Source: Capnocytophaga sp. oral taxon 878 (GTDB lineage Bacteria; Bacteroidota; Bacteroidia; Flavobacteriales; Flavobacteriaceae). From it: DNA of 64,000 nt. The notes under the pieces were generated by a model. It worked only from the letters and a program-made list of their open reading frames with translations, was not told where the DNA came from and ran no database searches. The stretch is taken from NCBI RefSeq assembly GCF_002999135.1, contig NZ_CP027229.1:2827501-2891500 (forward strand), read 5' to 3'. The position numbers were made by a program, and so were the translations under genes. The first letter of the stretch is position 1. Each line of letters begins with the position of its first letter. Shown piece by piece: positions 24,633 to 33,169 of the stretch.

Positions 24633-25091
24633 TTCTAAGTATTTCTTTGCTGTTTGTCGTCTCCATCCGATAGTTTCATTAGCAAGTAATTCTTCAACTT
24701 TATCAGTGTAATTGAATACCTTTAAACGGGTCATTTCGCTAATAGCGAAAGCGTAAAGCAAAGGGTCATTTAGTAGAGAGCTTAGGCAAATTTCTACTTC
24801 TTGTTGGTTCTTAAAGTAATGTAATAACATTACAAAGCTCTCGCGCCCTCGTCCGAACTTTTGGGTATTGATAATCTTTAATAACTCTTGTAGTAATTCA
24901 TTGGTAAAAGCGGTTTTCTTTAATCCTTTAAATATTTCTAAGAGCTCTGACCCTATCATCCAAATTTCGCATTCATACGCTTTTAAAGGTTGATTGTCAT
25001 CTTCTCGGAACAGTTCTTTAAAATAGAGTTCACATAGGTTGAAAAGATAGTTGTCAGAGGCTATTTTTTCATAGTGTTTGATTCTGTTCAT
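24612..25091 (-). CDS. HEAT-like helical protein, probable immunity-associated
   Basis: A 159-residue all-helical protein with repeats of the pattern LLNDPLLYAFAISEMTRLKV and LLHYFKNQQEVEICLSSLL, similar to HEAT repeats and to the N-terminal part of the SUKH gene across the terminator (23571-24587). It has no signal peptide. Its start overlaps the stop of the SUKH gene 25088-25618 by 4 bp, so the two are translated together. That HEAT-SUKH pair is the two-gene counterpart of the fused protein on the other strand. Function is unknown; an immunity role is inferred from context. Confidence 0.75.
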   Translation of the reverse strand: MNRIKHYEKIASDNYLFNLCELYFKELFREDDNQPLKAYECEIWMIGSELLEIFKGLKKTAFTNELLQELLKIINTQKFGRGRESFVMLLHYFKNQQEVEICLSSLLNDPLLYAFAISEMTRLKVFNYTDKVEELLANETIGWRRQTAKKYLEKAKLPQ

Positions 25092-25618
25092 ATATTTAAA
25101 GTTAAAGGCTCAAAGGTAGCGGGTAACGGATCTTCATAGAACTTGAGGATGCTTTTAAAAGTTTCTTTAGAAGTGAGATTGGTAATAAACTCTTGGAAGT
25201 TATTGCCTGCGAAGTATATTCCTACGGGAAAATTAGCAAGATAAATAGGGAATTCACCATTTTTAGGGTTGCGTACATCCCAGAATACTATTTCGCCATT
25301 TTCACTGTACAGAAAGGGCTCGGCATTGGCTACCAATTCTTGTGTTTCTTGTTTTTTAAGAATAGAAAGAGGTGTCTGGAGATATTGCTTAAAAATGCCC
25401 TTCCAATAGGTGTTTTGATGCTCTAAAGCATCACAGTAAGGGCTTTGTTCTCCCATAGGAATATAGGTAAGGAAAAGCCCTAGGAGTCTGCCAAAACCTA
25501 ATTCAGTAGTGAACTCCAAATACGAAGGAGGTAACTCCCATTCATTACAGATGTGAGTTACCTCCTTTTTTATTGTTGTAAGTGAGCCTTCTTTTATAGT
25601 TAAGAGTTCTTTATACAT
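25088..25618 (-). CDS. SMI1/KNR4 (SUKH) family protein
   Basis: A 176-residue SUKH-fold protein, probably an immunity protein. Visible family features are the N-terminal helix then EWELPPSYLEFTTELGFGRLLG (the LP-x-SY-x-x-F core), a strand EPFLYSENGEIVFWDVRN with the acidic/aromatic pattern, and a C-terminal NNFQEFITNL helix. It lies only 1 bp after the sufD stop codon on the same strand, so it is probably transcribed from the sufC-sufD run. No cognate toxin is visible. Confidence 0.8.
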   Translation of the reverse strand: MYKELLTIKEGSLTTIKKEVTHICNEWELPPSYLEFTTELGFGRLLGLFLTYIPMGEQSPYCDALEHQNTYWKGIFKQYLQTPLSILKKQETQELVANAEPFLYSENGEIVFWDVRNPKNGEFPIYLANFPVGIYFAGNNFQEFITNLTSKETFKSILKFYEDPLPATFEPLTLNI

Positions 25619-25619
25619 A

Positions 25620-26921
25620 TTAAAAATCTACGGTTACCCCTAATTTTTTAGCAATAATACCGTTGATATGCTCTGAAAGAGAAGGGATTTTCACGCTTTC
25701 TAATACAGTATTAGCAAAAGCATAAGTGAGTAGGGCAGAGGCTTCTTTTTTGCCTATGCCTCGCGTTTGTAAATAGAATAAGGAGTCTGCACTGAGAGAG
25801 CCTACGGTACAACCGTGGGAACACTTCACATCATCGGCGAAGATTTCGAGTTGGGGCTTAGTGTATACTGTTGCCTTATCGGAGAGGAGGATATTGTCAT
25901 TCTGCTGATAAGCATTCGTTTTCTGGGCGATTTGTTCTACCATTATCTTACCATTGAACACATTGGTAGCTTCATCGCTTACGATACTCTTATAATCCTG
26001 ATGACTCTCGCAATTAGGAAAAGCGTGGTTTACTAGCGTATAATGATCGGTGTGTTGTGAGCCTTTGAGGATGCTCAACCCTTTGAGGGTAGATTCTAAA
26101 TGCTCGCCTTGGTGATAGAAATTGAGGTTGTTGCGAGTGAGTGTGCCCCCAAATGAGAAGGTATGCACGCTGGCGTGGCTATTTGCTTCTTGCGAAATAT
26201 AGGTGTTATCAATAAGGGAAGCGGTAAGACTATCGTTTTGCAATTTGTAATAGTCGAGGAAAGCTTCTTTGGCTACAAATGCCTCGGTTACTGCATTGGT
26301 AAGGATTGCTGTAGCTGTATCCGATAGGTTTTGGTGTACTTCAATGACTTTGAGCTGTGCATTCTCTCCCACGGCAATAATATTGCGAGGCTGATAGCAA
26401 GTGGTTTCTTTTCTGTCGTTGAAATATAACAATTGTATAGGTTTATCTACTACTTTCCCTTTAGGTACTTCTATATAGAGCCCTTCTGAGGTAAAAGCTG
26501 TGTTGAGGGCTGTGAATATATCACCTTTTTCGGTATTGGTATTGAAGTATTTTTTGATAAAGGCTTCTCCTCCCTTATGCAACGCCTCTAATAGAGGGCT
26601 AATAGTAGCGCCTGCAATCTCTTTGCTCGACATTTCGGGGCAGTAATAGCCGTTTACAAACACAAGCTGATAACAATCCGCGATAGCGTACTTGTGTAAT
26701 ACTTCGGGTGAGAGGGTTGTTTTATTGTGAATAGGTTGCCACAAACTGTAATCAGTAGCTTGGAGGTCAGAGAGTGAGGTGTATTTCCACGCTTCTACTT
26801 TTTTATGTGGGAAACCTTTTTCGGCAAAGAAACTAAGGGCTTCTTTGCGAATGTCATTTAATATATCGTCTTTATGAGGGAATGCCTCGAAGGCAGTAAC
26901 CCATTTTTCTTTTAAATTCAT
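25620..26921 (-). CDS. sufD: Fe-S cluster assembly protein SufD
   Basis: SufD is a scaffold subunit of the SUF iron-sulfur assembly complex, pairing with SufB and SufC. The N-terminus (FPHKKVEAWKYTSL) is the family signature, and the C-terminal beta-helix contains the DVKCSHGCTVGSL segment and YLQTRGIGKKEA. The length of 433 residues is normal. The gene lies downstream of sufC but is separated from it by two unrelated genes (26926-28965). sufB and sufS, which normally flank it in Bacteroidota, are not in this window. Confidence 0.95.
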   Translation of the reverse strand: MNLKEKWVTAFEAFPHKDDILNDIRKEALSFFAEKGFPHKKVEAWKYTSLSDLQATDYSLWQPIHNKTTLSPEVLHKYAIADCYQLVFVNGYYCPEMSSKEIAGATISPLLEALHKGGEAFIKKYFNTNTEKGDIFTALNTAFTSEGLYIEVPKGKVVDKPIQLLYFNDRKETTCYQPRNIIAVGENAQLKVIEVHQNLSDTATAILTNAVTEAFVAKEAFLDYYKLQNDSLTASLIDNTYISQEANSHASVHTFSFGGTLTRNNLNFYHQGEHLESTLKGLSILKGSQHTDHYTLVNHAFPNCESHQDYKSIVSDEATNVFNGKIMVEQIAQKTNAYQQNDNILLSDKATVYTKPQLEIFADDVKCSHGCTVGSLSADSLFYLQTRGIGKKEASALLTYAFANTVLESVKIPSLSEHINGIIAKKLGVTVDF

Positions 26922-26925
26922 CTTT

Positions 26926-28095
26926 TTAATTTTTTAATTCACTTGGTAAGGGTATTGTGTATAACTTCTTGCAATTTGCGGCATAGCTTGCTGTAGGGTC
27001 AAGATCGAAAATTGTAAGGATTTCATCTTTGATAGCTTTGTTGAAAGGAGCGCGCAAATCTCTATCACACCAGCATAAGTCCTCGCCACTGAGCATTTGC
27101 GCTAAACGATGTTTTCTATACATCTGTGGTGAAATACCATTTCCTCTATTGTTATAATCCAAATTATCGGTGAGGGTTTTGAGTTTTTCGGCTCTTTCAT
27201 CAAAGGCGGCTTCACTCATTCCTAATTGTATCAATCCCCATTGCAAAAAATATTTAGGACCGCCGTATAACATAAATCCATCGTCTTCAAAGTTGATAGG
27301 GAAGTCGTATTCTTCATCGGGGATAGGAATGTTGCCTATAATTTCGTATTCGCCATAGAACAAATTGTTGTCCATCATCACGTTAGAGGGCATTGTTTTC
27401 TGCTGTTGCAATACTTCTATAGCTACATTTTTAGTATCGGAAGCATATACAAAGAACTGTATCATCACAGCTCGACCAAAAAGAAATCTCCAAAAATGGT
27501 TTTTAGGAATCATATTTTCTTTTTGAATTTTATAGATATCTAAAACCACTCTGCCAAATCCGTATTGGGTGCGATTGAGTTTAAAACAGAAAATATCGCC
27601 TTTTTTGAATTTTACGTGCTTGCGTTTCTGTTGTTTAAATTCGGTTATTTCCTCTAAATGATTTGCTGGTGATTGAGCGATAAAATCAGCTATTTGCTGT
27701 GGGATAGAGGTTTGCTTTCTATCGGAAGGCTTTTCCCAAAGAGTGTCGTAAAAAGTGATTTCGGAAGTGTAGCTCGTTATTGCCAACCGGTCATTTTTGA
27801 TTTCTACCCACACGCCAATAGGGGTGCGTTTTTCAAAATGATTGGCTTGCAAAGGCACTTCTTTACCTTTTGAGGTTTTAGGTAACAATGTTTTGCGGTT
27901 GCGTGTTGCTTCCTCGTACTGTTTTTCAATATAATTTTCCTTTGTGGAGATGATTTGCCTTTTGATGATATCGCCGTCAAAATACAATATGCTCTCAGGG
28001 CGGTGTTTGTCGCCTGCCAATAAAACCCTATCCCAATGAGGTAATATAGGGTCTAAGCCTACGTATTTGCGTTGTTCGTTGTTGAGTTCAAACAT
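26926..28095 (-). CDS. Imm26-like (immunity protein 26) domain protein
   Basis: A 389-residue protein. A central segment (about residues 155-270) has KKGDIFCFKLNRTQYGFGRVV, matching the start of the Imm26 family (GD-x-F-x-I/F-x-L ... YGYGRV), followed by an IQFFVYAS strand and YGEYEIIGNIPIPDEEY. The flanking N- and C-terminal portions are unassigned; the C-terminal part has a DLDPTASYAANCKKL segment. Imm26 proteins are predicted antidotes to polymorphic toxins. The gene lies between sufD and sufC, 4 bp upstream of sufD, a location not expected for a suf operon. Confidence 0.72.
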   Translation of the reverse strand: MFELNNEQRKYVGLDPILPHWDRVLLAGDKHRPESILYFDGDIIKRQIISTKENYIEKQYEEATRNRKTLLPKTSKGKEVPLQANHFEKRTPIGVWVEIKNDRLAITSYTSEITFYDTLWEKPSDRKQTSIPQQIADFIAQSPANHLEEITEFKQQKRKHVKFKKGDIFCFKLNRTQYGFGRVVLDIYKIQKENMIPKNHFWRFLFGRAVMIQFFVYASDTKNVAIEVLQQQKTMPSNVMMDNNLFYGEYEIIGNIPIPDEEYDFPINFEDDGFMLYGGPKYFLQWGLIQLGMSEAAFDERAEKLKTLTDNLDYNNRGNGISPQMYRKHRLAQMLSGEDLCWCDRDLRAPFNKAIKDEILTIFDLDPTASYAANCKKLYTIPLPSELKN

Positions 28096-28104
28096 ACCGA
28101 TTTG

Positions 28105-28965
28105 TCAATTTGTCGATTTGCCAATGAGCCAATGGTATATGGCGTTGCGCTCGCTATCTACTTCGGTATATCCTCCTATCAGCTGACCGTTGTGATAGTG
28201 GAGTTCGTCGATATCACTTACTAAAAACTCTTCTACTTCATCTTGATAAGGTTCAAAACCTTTGAAAATGATTTCGTCTTCCACTGTGAGGGTACTGATA
28301 TCAAAAATGTAATGCCGATTGCAATACATATCAGTAACCAGTATTTTGTCACCTTTGAAAGGTTGTGCTATGGCTCCCCAATCCTTGGAGAAATGGTGTT
28401 TTTTGAGTGTTTTTAGCGATGGATAACTCATTACATAAAGCTCTGCCTCGTAGAAATTGGTGAATACAGCTTCTTTTTCACTGAGCATACAGCAGAAATC
28501 TACATCATTAGGCAATTGTTTGGCTACTTTTAGTTTTTCGTTTTCAAAAGATAGCAGATAGCTCATACAACCATCTTGTCCGCCATAGAAAGTGATAACC
28601 ACTTTGTTATTAGGCAATGTTTTCAGCTCTATATTAGCATCGTAGATTTCGTCGTCCATAGGTATAGACGCCAAAGCCTTCCCTTGCAGGTCATACACCC
28701 ATACGGTGATGTGCTGGGCATCGTGGCGCTGGGCAAGCCAAATTTGCTGGCGTTCTATCGCTAATAAAGCCCCCACAATAGGTTTGTTTATTTTCCAAAG
28801 CAGTTCTTTTTCAAAAGTGTAGAGCGAAAATCCTTCTGACTCATTGCATACGCCTATTTGCTGATGTTCATAGTTGATAGCAAAGATGTCTTTTCTTTTT
28901 AAGAACTGAAACGCCTCAGGTAACAAAGGGTTTGTTAAGGTTTCTGTGTATTTTTCAATGAGCAT
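28105..28965 (-). CDS. Hypothetical protein, beta-propeller-like
   Basis: A 286-residue protein, not recognised. It is predominantly beta, with several repeats of the pattern of hydrophobic strand, turn, short strand (IFAINYEHQQIGVCNE; IWLAQRHDAQHITVWVYD; ILVTDMYCNRHYIFDIS), resembling a WD40-like or six-bladed propeller. No signal peptide is visible. It lies 9 bp upstream of the Imm26-like gene and 29 bp downstream of sufC on the same strand. The run of TTTG-rich sequence 28098-28135 forms its C-terminal codons. A partner of the Imm26-like protein is a guess only. Confidence 0.65.
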   Translation of the reverse strand: MLIEKYTETLTNPLLPEAFQFLKRKDIFAINYEHQQIGVCNESEGFSLYTFEKELLWKINKPIVGALLAIERQQIWLAQRHDAQHITVWVYDLQGKALASIPMDDEIYDANIELKTLPNNKVVITFYGGQDGCMSYLLSFENEKLKVAKQLPNDVDFCCMLSEKEAVFTNFYEAELYVMSYPSLKTLKKHHFSKDWGAIAQPFKGDKILVTDMYCNRHYIFDISTLTVEDEIIFKGFEPYQDEVEEFLVSDIDELHYHNGQLIGGYTEVDSERNAIYHWLIGKSTN

Positions 28966-28994
28966 AACCGTAATTAATCATTAATAATTAACCA

Positions 28995-29735
28995 TTATCC
29001 TTTCAGCCAATCATAACCTTTAGCTTCCAATTCTAAGGCGAGGTTTTTGTCGCCTGTTTTTACGATTTTACCATCGGAAAGCACGTGTACATAATCGGGG
29101 ACGATGTAGTCTAAGAGGCGTTGATAGTGGGTGATAACGAGCACGGCATTGTTTTCGTTTTTGAGTTTGTTCACCCCATTAGCAACAATGCGGAGGGCAT
29201 CGATATCGAGACCAGAGTCGGTTTCGTCGAGGATAGCGACTTTGGGCTCGAGCATTGCCATTTGGAAGATTTCGTTGCGTTTCTTCTCACCGCCAGAGAA
29301 TCCTTGGTTAAGTGAACGTGATAAGAAGTCAGGGTTTATTTCCAGCAAAGCAGCTTTTTCTCGTATCTTCTTCAAAAGCTCCGCAGCAGGCATTTCTGCC
29401 AATCCTTGTGCTTTCCTGCTTTCATTTATCGCTGTCTTAATAAAGTTAGTAACCGAAATACCAGGGATTTCCACTGGGTATTGGAAAGACATAAAGATAC
29501 CTTTGTGAGCACGCTCCTCTGGCGCATCTTCCAATAAGCTCTCGCCTTCTAACAGGATATCTCCTTCCGTTACCTCAAAGTTTTCGTTACCTGCAATTAC
29601 TGAAGATAGAGTCGATTTCCCAGCTCCATTAGGCCCCATTATGGCGTGTACTTCACCTGCTTTTATTTCTAAGTTAATCCCCTTAAGGATTTCCTTCCCA
29701 TCCACACCTGCGTGGAGATTTTTTATTATTAACAT
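28995..29735 (-). CDS. sufC: Fe-S cluster assembly ATPase SufC
   Basis: SufC is the ABC-type ATPase that drives the SufBCD complex. Walker A is GPNGAGKST, the signature is FSGGEKKR, and Walker B is VAILDETDSGLD, all in order with normal spacing in 246 residues. The C-terminal DYVHVLSDGKIVKTGD is the family ending. Downstream on the same strand lie a propeller-like protein, an Imm26-like protein and then sufD. Upstream, a 165-bp gap containing a 13-bp inverted repeat separates it from the aldehyde dehydrogenase gene; sufB is missing. Confidence 0.96.
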   Translation of the reverse strand: MLIIKNLHAGVDGKEILKGINLEIKAGEVHAIMGPNGAGKSTLSSVIAGNENFEVTEGDILLEGESLLEDAPEERAHKGIFMSFQYPVEIPGISVTNFIKTAINESRKAQGLAEMPAAELLKKIREKAALLEINPDFLSRSLNQGFSGGEKKRNEIFQMAMLEPKVAILDETDSGLDIDALRIVANGVNKLKNENNAVLVITHYQRLLDYIVPDYVHVLSDGKIVKTGDKNLALELEAKGYDWLKG

Positions 29736-29834
29736 CTTTTATTGTGTTTAGCGTTTAGCGTTTAGTTTAAGGCTGCAAAGTTCCAACTTTATTTTGAATT
29801 AACCAAAATTACATTATAAATTATTTCTATACAC

Positions 29835-29876
29835 ATTAGGTGTTAGGCAGCAGTCAAACCCTACCTAACACCTAAT
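29835..29876 (-). terminator. Perfect inverted repeat, probable terminator after the aldehyde dehydrogenase gene
   Basis: Arms 29835-29847 and 29864-29876 (ATTAGGTGTTAGG and its complement) are a perfect 13-bp match with a 16-nt loop. No long T-run follows on either strand, so termination may be weak or the hairpin may serve another role. Confidence 0.55.
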
Positions 29877-29900
29877 ACTTTTTACCAACCTCTAAATAAA

Positions 29901-31475
29901 TTATAAAATAAAATCTGTATTTATAAAGTTAGAAGCACCTGTACGTAATAAATTCTCTACTATCTTATCGTTGTACTCATTGTTTTGGAATGACACAAAA
30001 GTACGTATCGAGAAGGAACGCAATGCATCGTGTACACTTAGCGTCCCCACTGCCGAGTCTTTCCTTCCTGTAAATGGAAATACATCCGGACCTCGCTGGC
30101 ATAAGCTGTTCAAGTTCACCCTACAAAGCATATTTACAAGCATATCTATCAGCGGCGATAGCTCGTGTGGGTCTTCACCAAATAAGCTTATCTGTTGTCC
30201 GTATTTTGAATCCGAAATCTCGTCTATAATCTCATTGATATTTGAAAAAGGCTTTATCGGAATCAGCGGCCCAAATTGTTCCTCATTGTACACTCGCATC
30301 TCTTTAGTAACAGGGTACAATATTGCAGGCGTTATAAAGTTCTCTGTCCTTACGCCTCCTTTCTTATTCTGTATGCTAGCCCCTTTGCTAAGCGCATCAT
30401 TAATAAGCTCTTCCAAAAACGCTGGCTTTTCTACCTCTGGCAGGGGTGTAAGTGTTACCTTATCCTCCCACGGATTGCCAAATTTCAAGGCATCTACCTT
30501 CTCTGCAAAACGCCTTATAAACTCGTCTTTTATCTTAGCGTGTACATACAGTATTTTCAGTGCTGTACAACGTTGTCCATTAAATGACAAGGTGCCTTTC
30601 ACACACTCATTCACTGCCAAGTCAAGGTTCGCATCAGGCAATATAACACCTGGGTTCTTAGCTTCTAAGCCGAATACTAAGCGCAAGCGGTTCTTATTAG
30701 GGTGTTGGTCTTGTAAGGCAATGGCGGTCTTACTACCTCCTATAAGGGCAAGCACATCTACCTTCCCGCTCTTCATAATAGGAGGGGCTACTGTTCTCCC
30801 GCGTCCGTACAAAATGTTAATTACCCCTCTTGGGAACGAGTTTTGGAACGCCTCCAATAGCGGTGTGAATAGCAGCACGCCATGTTTAGCCGGCTTAAAT
30901 ACCACCGTGTTTCCCATTATTAGCGCAGGTATAATAAGCGCAAAGGTTTCATTCAGAGGGTAGTTATAAGGCCCTAAGCACAATACTACTCCCAGCGGCC
31001 CACGTCTTATCAAGGCATACACCCCATCGCGTTGTACAAATTTAGACGATTGGTTATCCAGCTCCTTATAAGCGTTAATAGTATCGTATATGTATTCTAC
31101 TGTACGGTCAAACTCCTTACGTGAGTCCTCAAGGTTTTTGCCTATCTCCCACATCATCAGTTTCACCACCTCATCGCGCTGCTTCTCCATTTGTTTCACG
31201 AATTTAAGCATCGCCGCAATACGGTCTTTCACTTTCATAGTAGGCCATAACCCTTTCCCTTTGTTATAGGCACTCACAGCCGAGTCAAGAGCCTCCAGCG
31301 CATCAGCTTCTCCCAAGTCCGGAACACTTCCCAGCAAAGTACGCTCATACACCTCTGTCGATGATATAGTCGAGTAAATATTCGTATACTCACCTTTCCA
31401 TTCTTTTAGTTCACCGTCAATTAAGTAAGTCTCTTGTCTAAAAGGCTTTATCTGAAATTCTTTTGGTATCGTCAT
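29901..31475 (-). CDS. NADP-dependent aldehyde/glyceraldehyde-3-phosphate dehydrogenase (GapN-like)
   Basis: An aldehyde dehydrogenase superfamily enzyme of 524 residues. The catalytic cysteine is in [10 protein letters not shown] (Cys303), and the general-base glutamate is expected in [31 protein letters not shown] and VVFKPAKHG form the nucleotide-binding motifs. The combination of NQRC/GQRC with the ERTLLGSV start is closest to non-phosphorylating GapN, which oxidises glyceraldehyde-3-phosphate with NADP+ for NADPH supply. The substrate is not proven by sequence; a general aldehyde substrate remains possible. A Lys-rich acceptor for NADP phosphate is not resolved by eye. Confidence 0.88.
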   Translation of the reverse strand: MTIPKEFQIKPFRQETYLIDGELKEWKGEYTNIYSTISSTEVYERTLLGSVPDLGEADALEALDSAVSAYNKGKGLWPTMKVKDRIAAMLKFVKQMEKQRDEVVKLMMWEIGKNLEDSRKEFDRTVEYIYDTINAYKELDNQSSKFVQRDGVYALIRRGPLGVVLCLGPYNYPLNETFALIIPALIMGNTVVFKPAKHGVLLFTPLLEAFQNSFPRGVINILYGRGRTVAPPIMKSGKVDVLALIGGSKTAIALQDQHPNKNRLRLVFGLEAKNPGVILPDANLDLAVNECVKGTLSFNGQRCTALKILYVHAKIKDEFIRRFAEKVDALKFGNPWEDKVTLTPLPEVEKPAFLEELINDALSKGASIQNKKGGVRTENFITPAILYPVTKEMRVYNEEQFGPLIPIKPFSNINEIIDEISDSKYGQQISLFGEDPHELSPLIDMLVNMLCRVNLNSLCQRGPDVFPFTGRKDSAVGTLSVHDALRSFSIRTFVSFQNNEYNDKIVENLLRTGASNFINTDFIL

Positions 31476-31533
31476 ATCTTTTTTAATTAATTTATTTGTT
31501 AATTTTTATCTGTCTGTCGCCTATTATTTATCA

Positions 31534-31710
31534 TTACACCCTTCCCTTTAATGCGTTGAATACCCACGCTATCGCAAAGAAGCCAATACCCACAGTACCA
31601 AAGCCCCAGCCTGCTACTTCGTTGTATTTAAAAGCAGCAAGACCCACTAGTGCCAGTCCAATAATAATCATAATAAGGGCAGCCCAGCCCAATACACTAT
31701 TTTTGTTCAT
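31534..31710 (-). CDS. CAL67264-type small membrane protein
   Basis: A 58-residue protein found by reading the minus strand. It starts MNKNSVLGWAALIM and ends VFNALKGRV, with two membrane helices (~7-25 and ~34-53) joined by FKYNEVAGWGFG. I recognise this as the Flavobacteriia small membrane protein family named after CAL67264, of unknown function. It has its own promoter (TTG, 19 bp, TACTTTTG) ending at 31739, which supports the start at 31710. It lies 58 bp upstream of the aldehyde dehydrogenase gene on the same strand. Confidence 0.9.
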   Translation of the reverse strand: MNKNSVLGWAALIMIIIGLALVGLAAFKYNEVAGWGFGTVGIGFFAIAWVFNALKGRV

Positions 31711-31738
31711 TTCTTTTCAAAGTTTCATATTACAAATG

Positions 31739-31768
31739 CAAAAGTACAAAATAATTATCAATAAGCAA
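31739..31768 (-). promoter_or_regulatory. Promoter of the CAL67264-type gene
   Basis: On the minus strand: TTG (complement 31766-31768), 19-bp spacer, TACTTTTG (complement 31739-31746); the gene starts 29 bp on. Confidence 0.85.
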
Positions 31769-31786
31769 ATATTAGCCTTCAGTCTT

Positions 31787-32163
31787 CTCCTTCCACCCCC
31801 TCCTCCCTAACTCCTATCTCCTATCCCCTAAATTGCGAATAATGCAAAAATCACCTCCCCCCACACTATCCCCTATCTCCTAACCCCTCTCTCCTGATAA
31901 TCAACCCATTCCATCCCCACCCTCTTACCCCCTATCTCTTGTCTTTTACCTACTTTAAACGAACCTATAACGAAGGATAAACGAACTATAAACGAAGGAT
32001 AAACCTTACTCCCCTCATTCTCAATCCCTCTCCCTCCCAGCCCTCTTTTTGCCAAATTCTTAATAAAATCCCCCAAACCTCACATTTTTCTCACTCTTTT
32101 TTCCATTTCTCCCTATTTTTCCCACCACCCATCTACCTCCTATCTCCTATCTCCTCCCCCCTA
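31787..32163 (-). repeat. Composite intergenic element, copy D (inverted), with TTCGTT four-box core
   Basis: Read on the minus strand, four TTCGTT boxes at 11-bp steps occupy about 31956-32002, identical in box sequence to copy E. The minus-strand TGATTATCA palindrome is at 31896-31904. The arm between 31835 and 31865 has the complement of TTTTTGCATTATTCGCAA. Purine-rich arms appear as pyrimidine-rich on the plus strand. No gene is seen between 31711 and 32236. Confidence 0.87.
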
Positions 32164-32180
32164 ACTCCTCTCCCCTAATT

Positions 32181-32210
32181 TTGCCCATTCCAAAAAAAAT
32201 CGTACTTTTG
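32181..32210 (+). promoter_or_regulatory. Promoter of the ybbR-coaE operon
   Basis: TTG at 32181-32183, a 19-bp spacer, TACTTTTG at 32203-32210. Transcription would start near 32217, only about 20 nt before the TTG start codon. Confidence 0.85.
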
Positions 32211-32236
32211 CACTACACTTATTAAAAACAATAGCT

Positions 32237-33169
32237 TTGAAACCTATCCTCACATTCTTTAAAGATAGCCGAACCCTTACCTTCATCGTCTGCCTCTTGG
32301 TAGCCATCTTTTTATGGACACCAATGAAACTCTCCCGCAACTTCCTGCGCGAAATATCCGTCCCAGTAACCATTACCAATCCCCCAGCCAATAAAGTTAT
32401 TGTTCAACAAGCCGATAACTACCTCCGCCTCTATGTCGAAGCCAACGGCTTCTCATTGCTCAAATCATACACCCAAAACCCCACCCTCACCCTCGATTTT
32501 GCCGACCTCCATCCAGTAGGCGAAAACCGCTATAGCCTCAACAAAAACAGCCGCGATAAGCTCAGCAATACCTACCTCTCCAATATAAAAATACGCTCCG
32601 TCCTCTCCGATACCCTCTCCCTGTTATTAGCCCCCCAGATAACCAAAAAAATACCCGTAGTAGTACGCCTCAATGTCGAGTATCCCAAAGAGTACCAGCT
32701 CACACAACTGCTCATCTCTCCCGATTCGGTAACCGTCTCCGGTAGCGCTCAGTACATCGATACCCTCTCACAAGTAGTCTTCCATTACACCCAAACAAAG
32801 GCAGTAAGTAATAATTTTAGCCAAACCTATACCCTCAAAAACACCAATAATATACATTACAACACCCATAAAATTACTATGCAAGCCTTTGTCGATAAGG
32901 TAAGTGAGCAGCTCCTCAAAGTCCCAGTACAAGTAGTAGGCACCCCTACCGATAGCCAAATAAAAGTATTCCCCGATGAGGTCAATATCCTCTGTACGGG
33001 CGATTTAACCATACTCAAAACCCTCACCCCCAATGATATTAGCCTTATTGCCGATTTTGCCAAAGCAGAACAAGGGGTCATACCCTTGCAGCTCAGCACC
33101 CACCGCAAGCGCATCAAGGTAACCTTCTTCCAAGAAAATACCGTCGATTTCTTAATACGTAAAAAATGA
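32237..33169 (+). CDS. YbbR/CdaR-like protein
   Basis: YbbR-domain proteins are envelope proteins; in Firmicutes the CdaR member controls the CdaA di-AMP cyclase. This 310-residue product has an N-terminal membrane segment (~13-30) and three YbbR-like beta repeats, each with a V-x-V-x-x-x-G-type turn (ISVPVTITN, KIPVVVRLN, LKVPVQVVG). The start is TTG: no ATG occurs before residue 30, and beginning there would delete the membrane helix. Promoter placement supports the TTG. Its stop overlaps coaE by 4 bp. No cdaA gene is present here. Confidence 0.88.
   Translation: MKPILTFFKDSRTLTFIVCLLVAIFLWTPMKLSRNFLREISVPVTITNPPANKVIVQQADNYLRLYVEANGFSLLKSYTQNPTLTLDFADLHPVGENRYSLNKNSRDKLSNTYLSNIKIRSVLSDTLSLLLAPQITKKIPVVVRLNVEYPKEYQLTQLLISPDSVTVSGSAQYIDTLSQVVFHYTQTKAVSNNFSQTYTLKNTNNIHYNTHKITMQAFVDKVSEQLLKVPVQVVGTPTDSQIKVFPDEVNILCTGDLTILKTLTPNDISLIADFAKAEQGVIPLQLSTHRKRIKVTFFQENTVDFLIRKK

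Noticed and set aside
31711..32236. Protein-coding frames in the inverted composite element (copy D)
   Set aside because: Open frames here arise from low-complexity purine/pyrimidine runs, lack start signals and recur with shifts in other copies.
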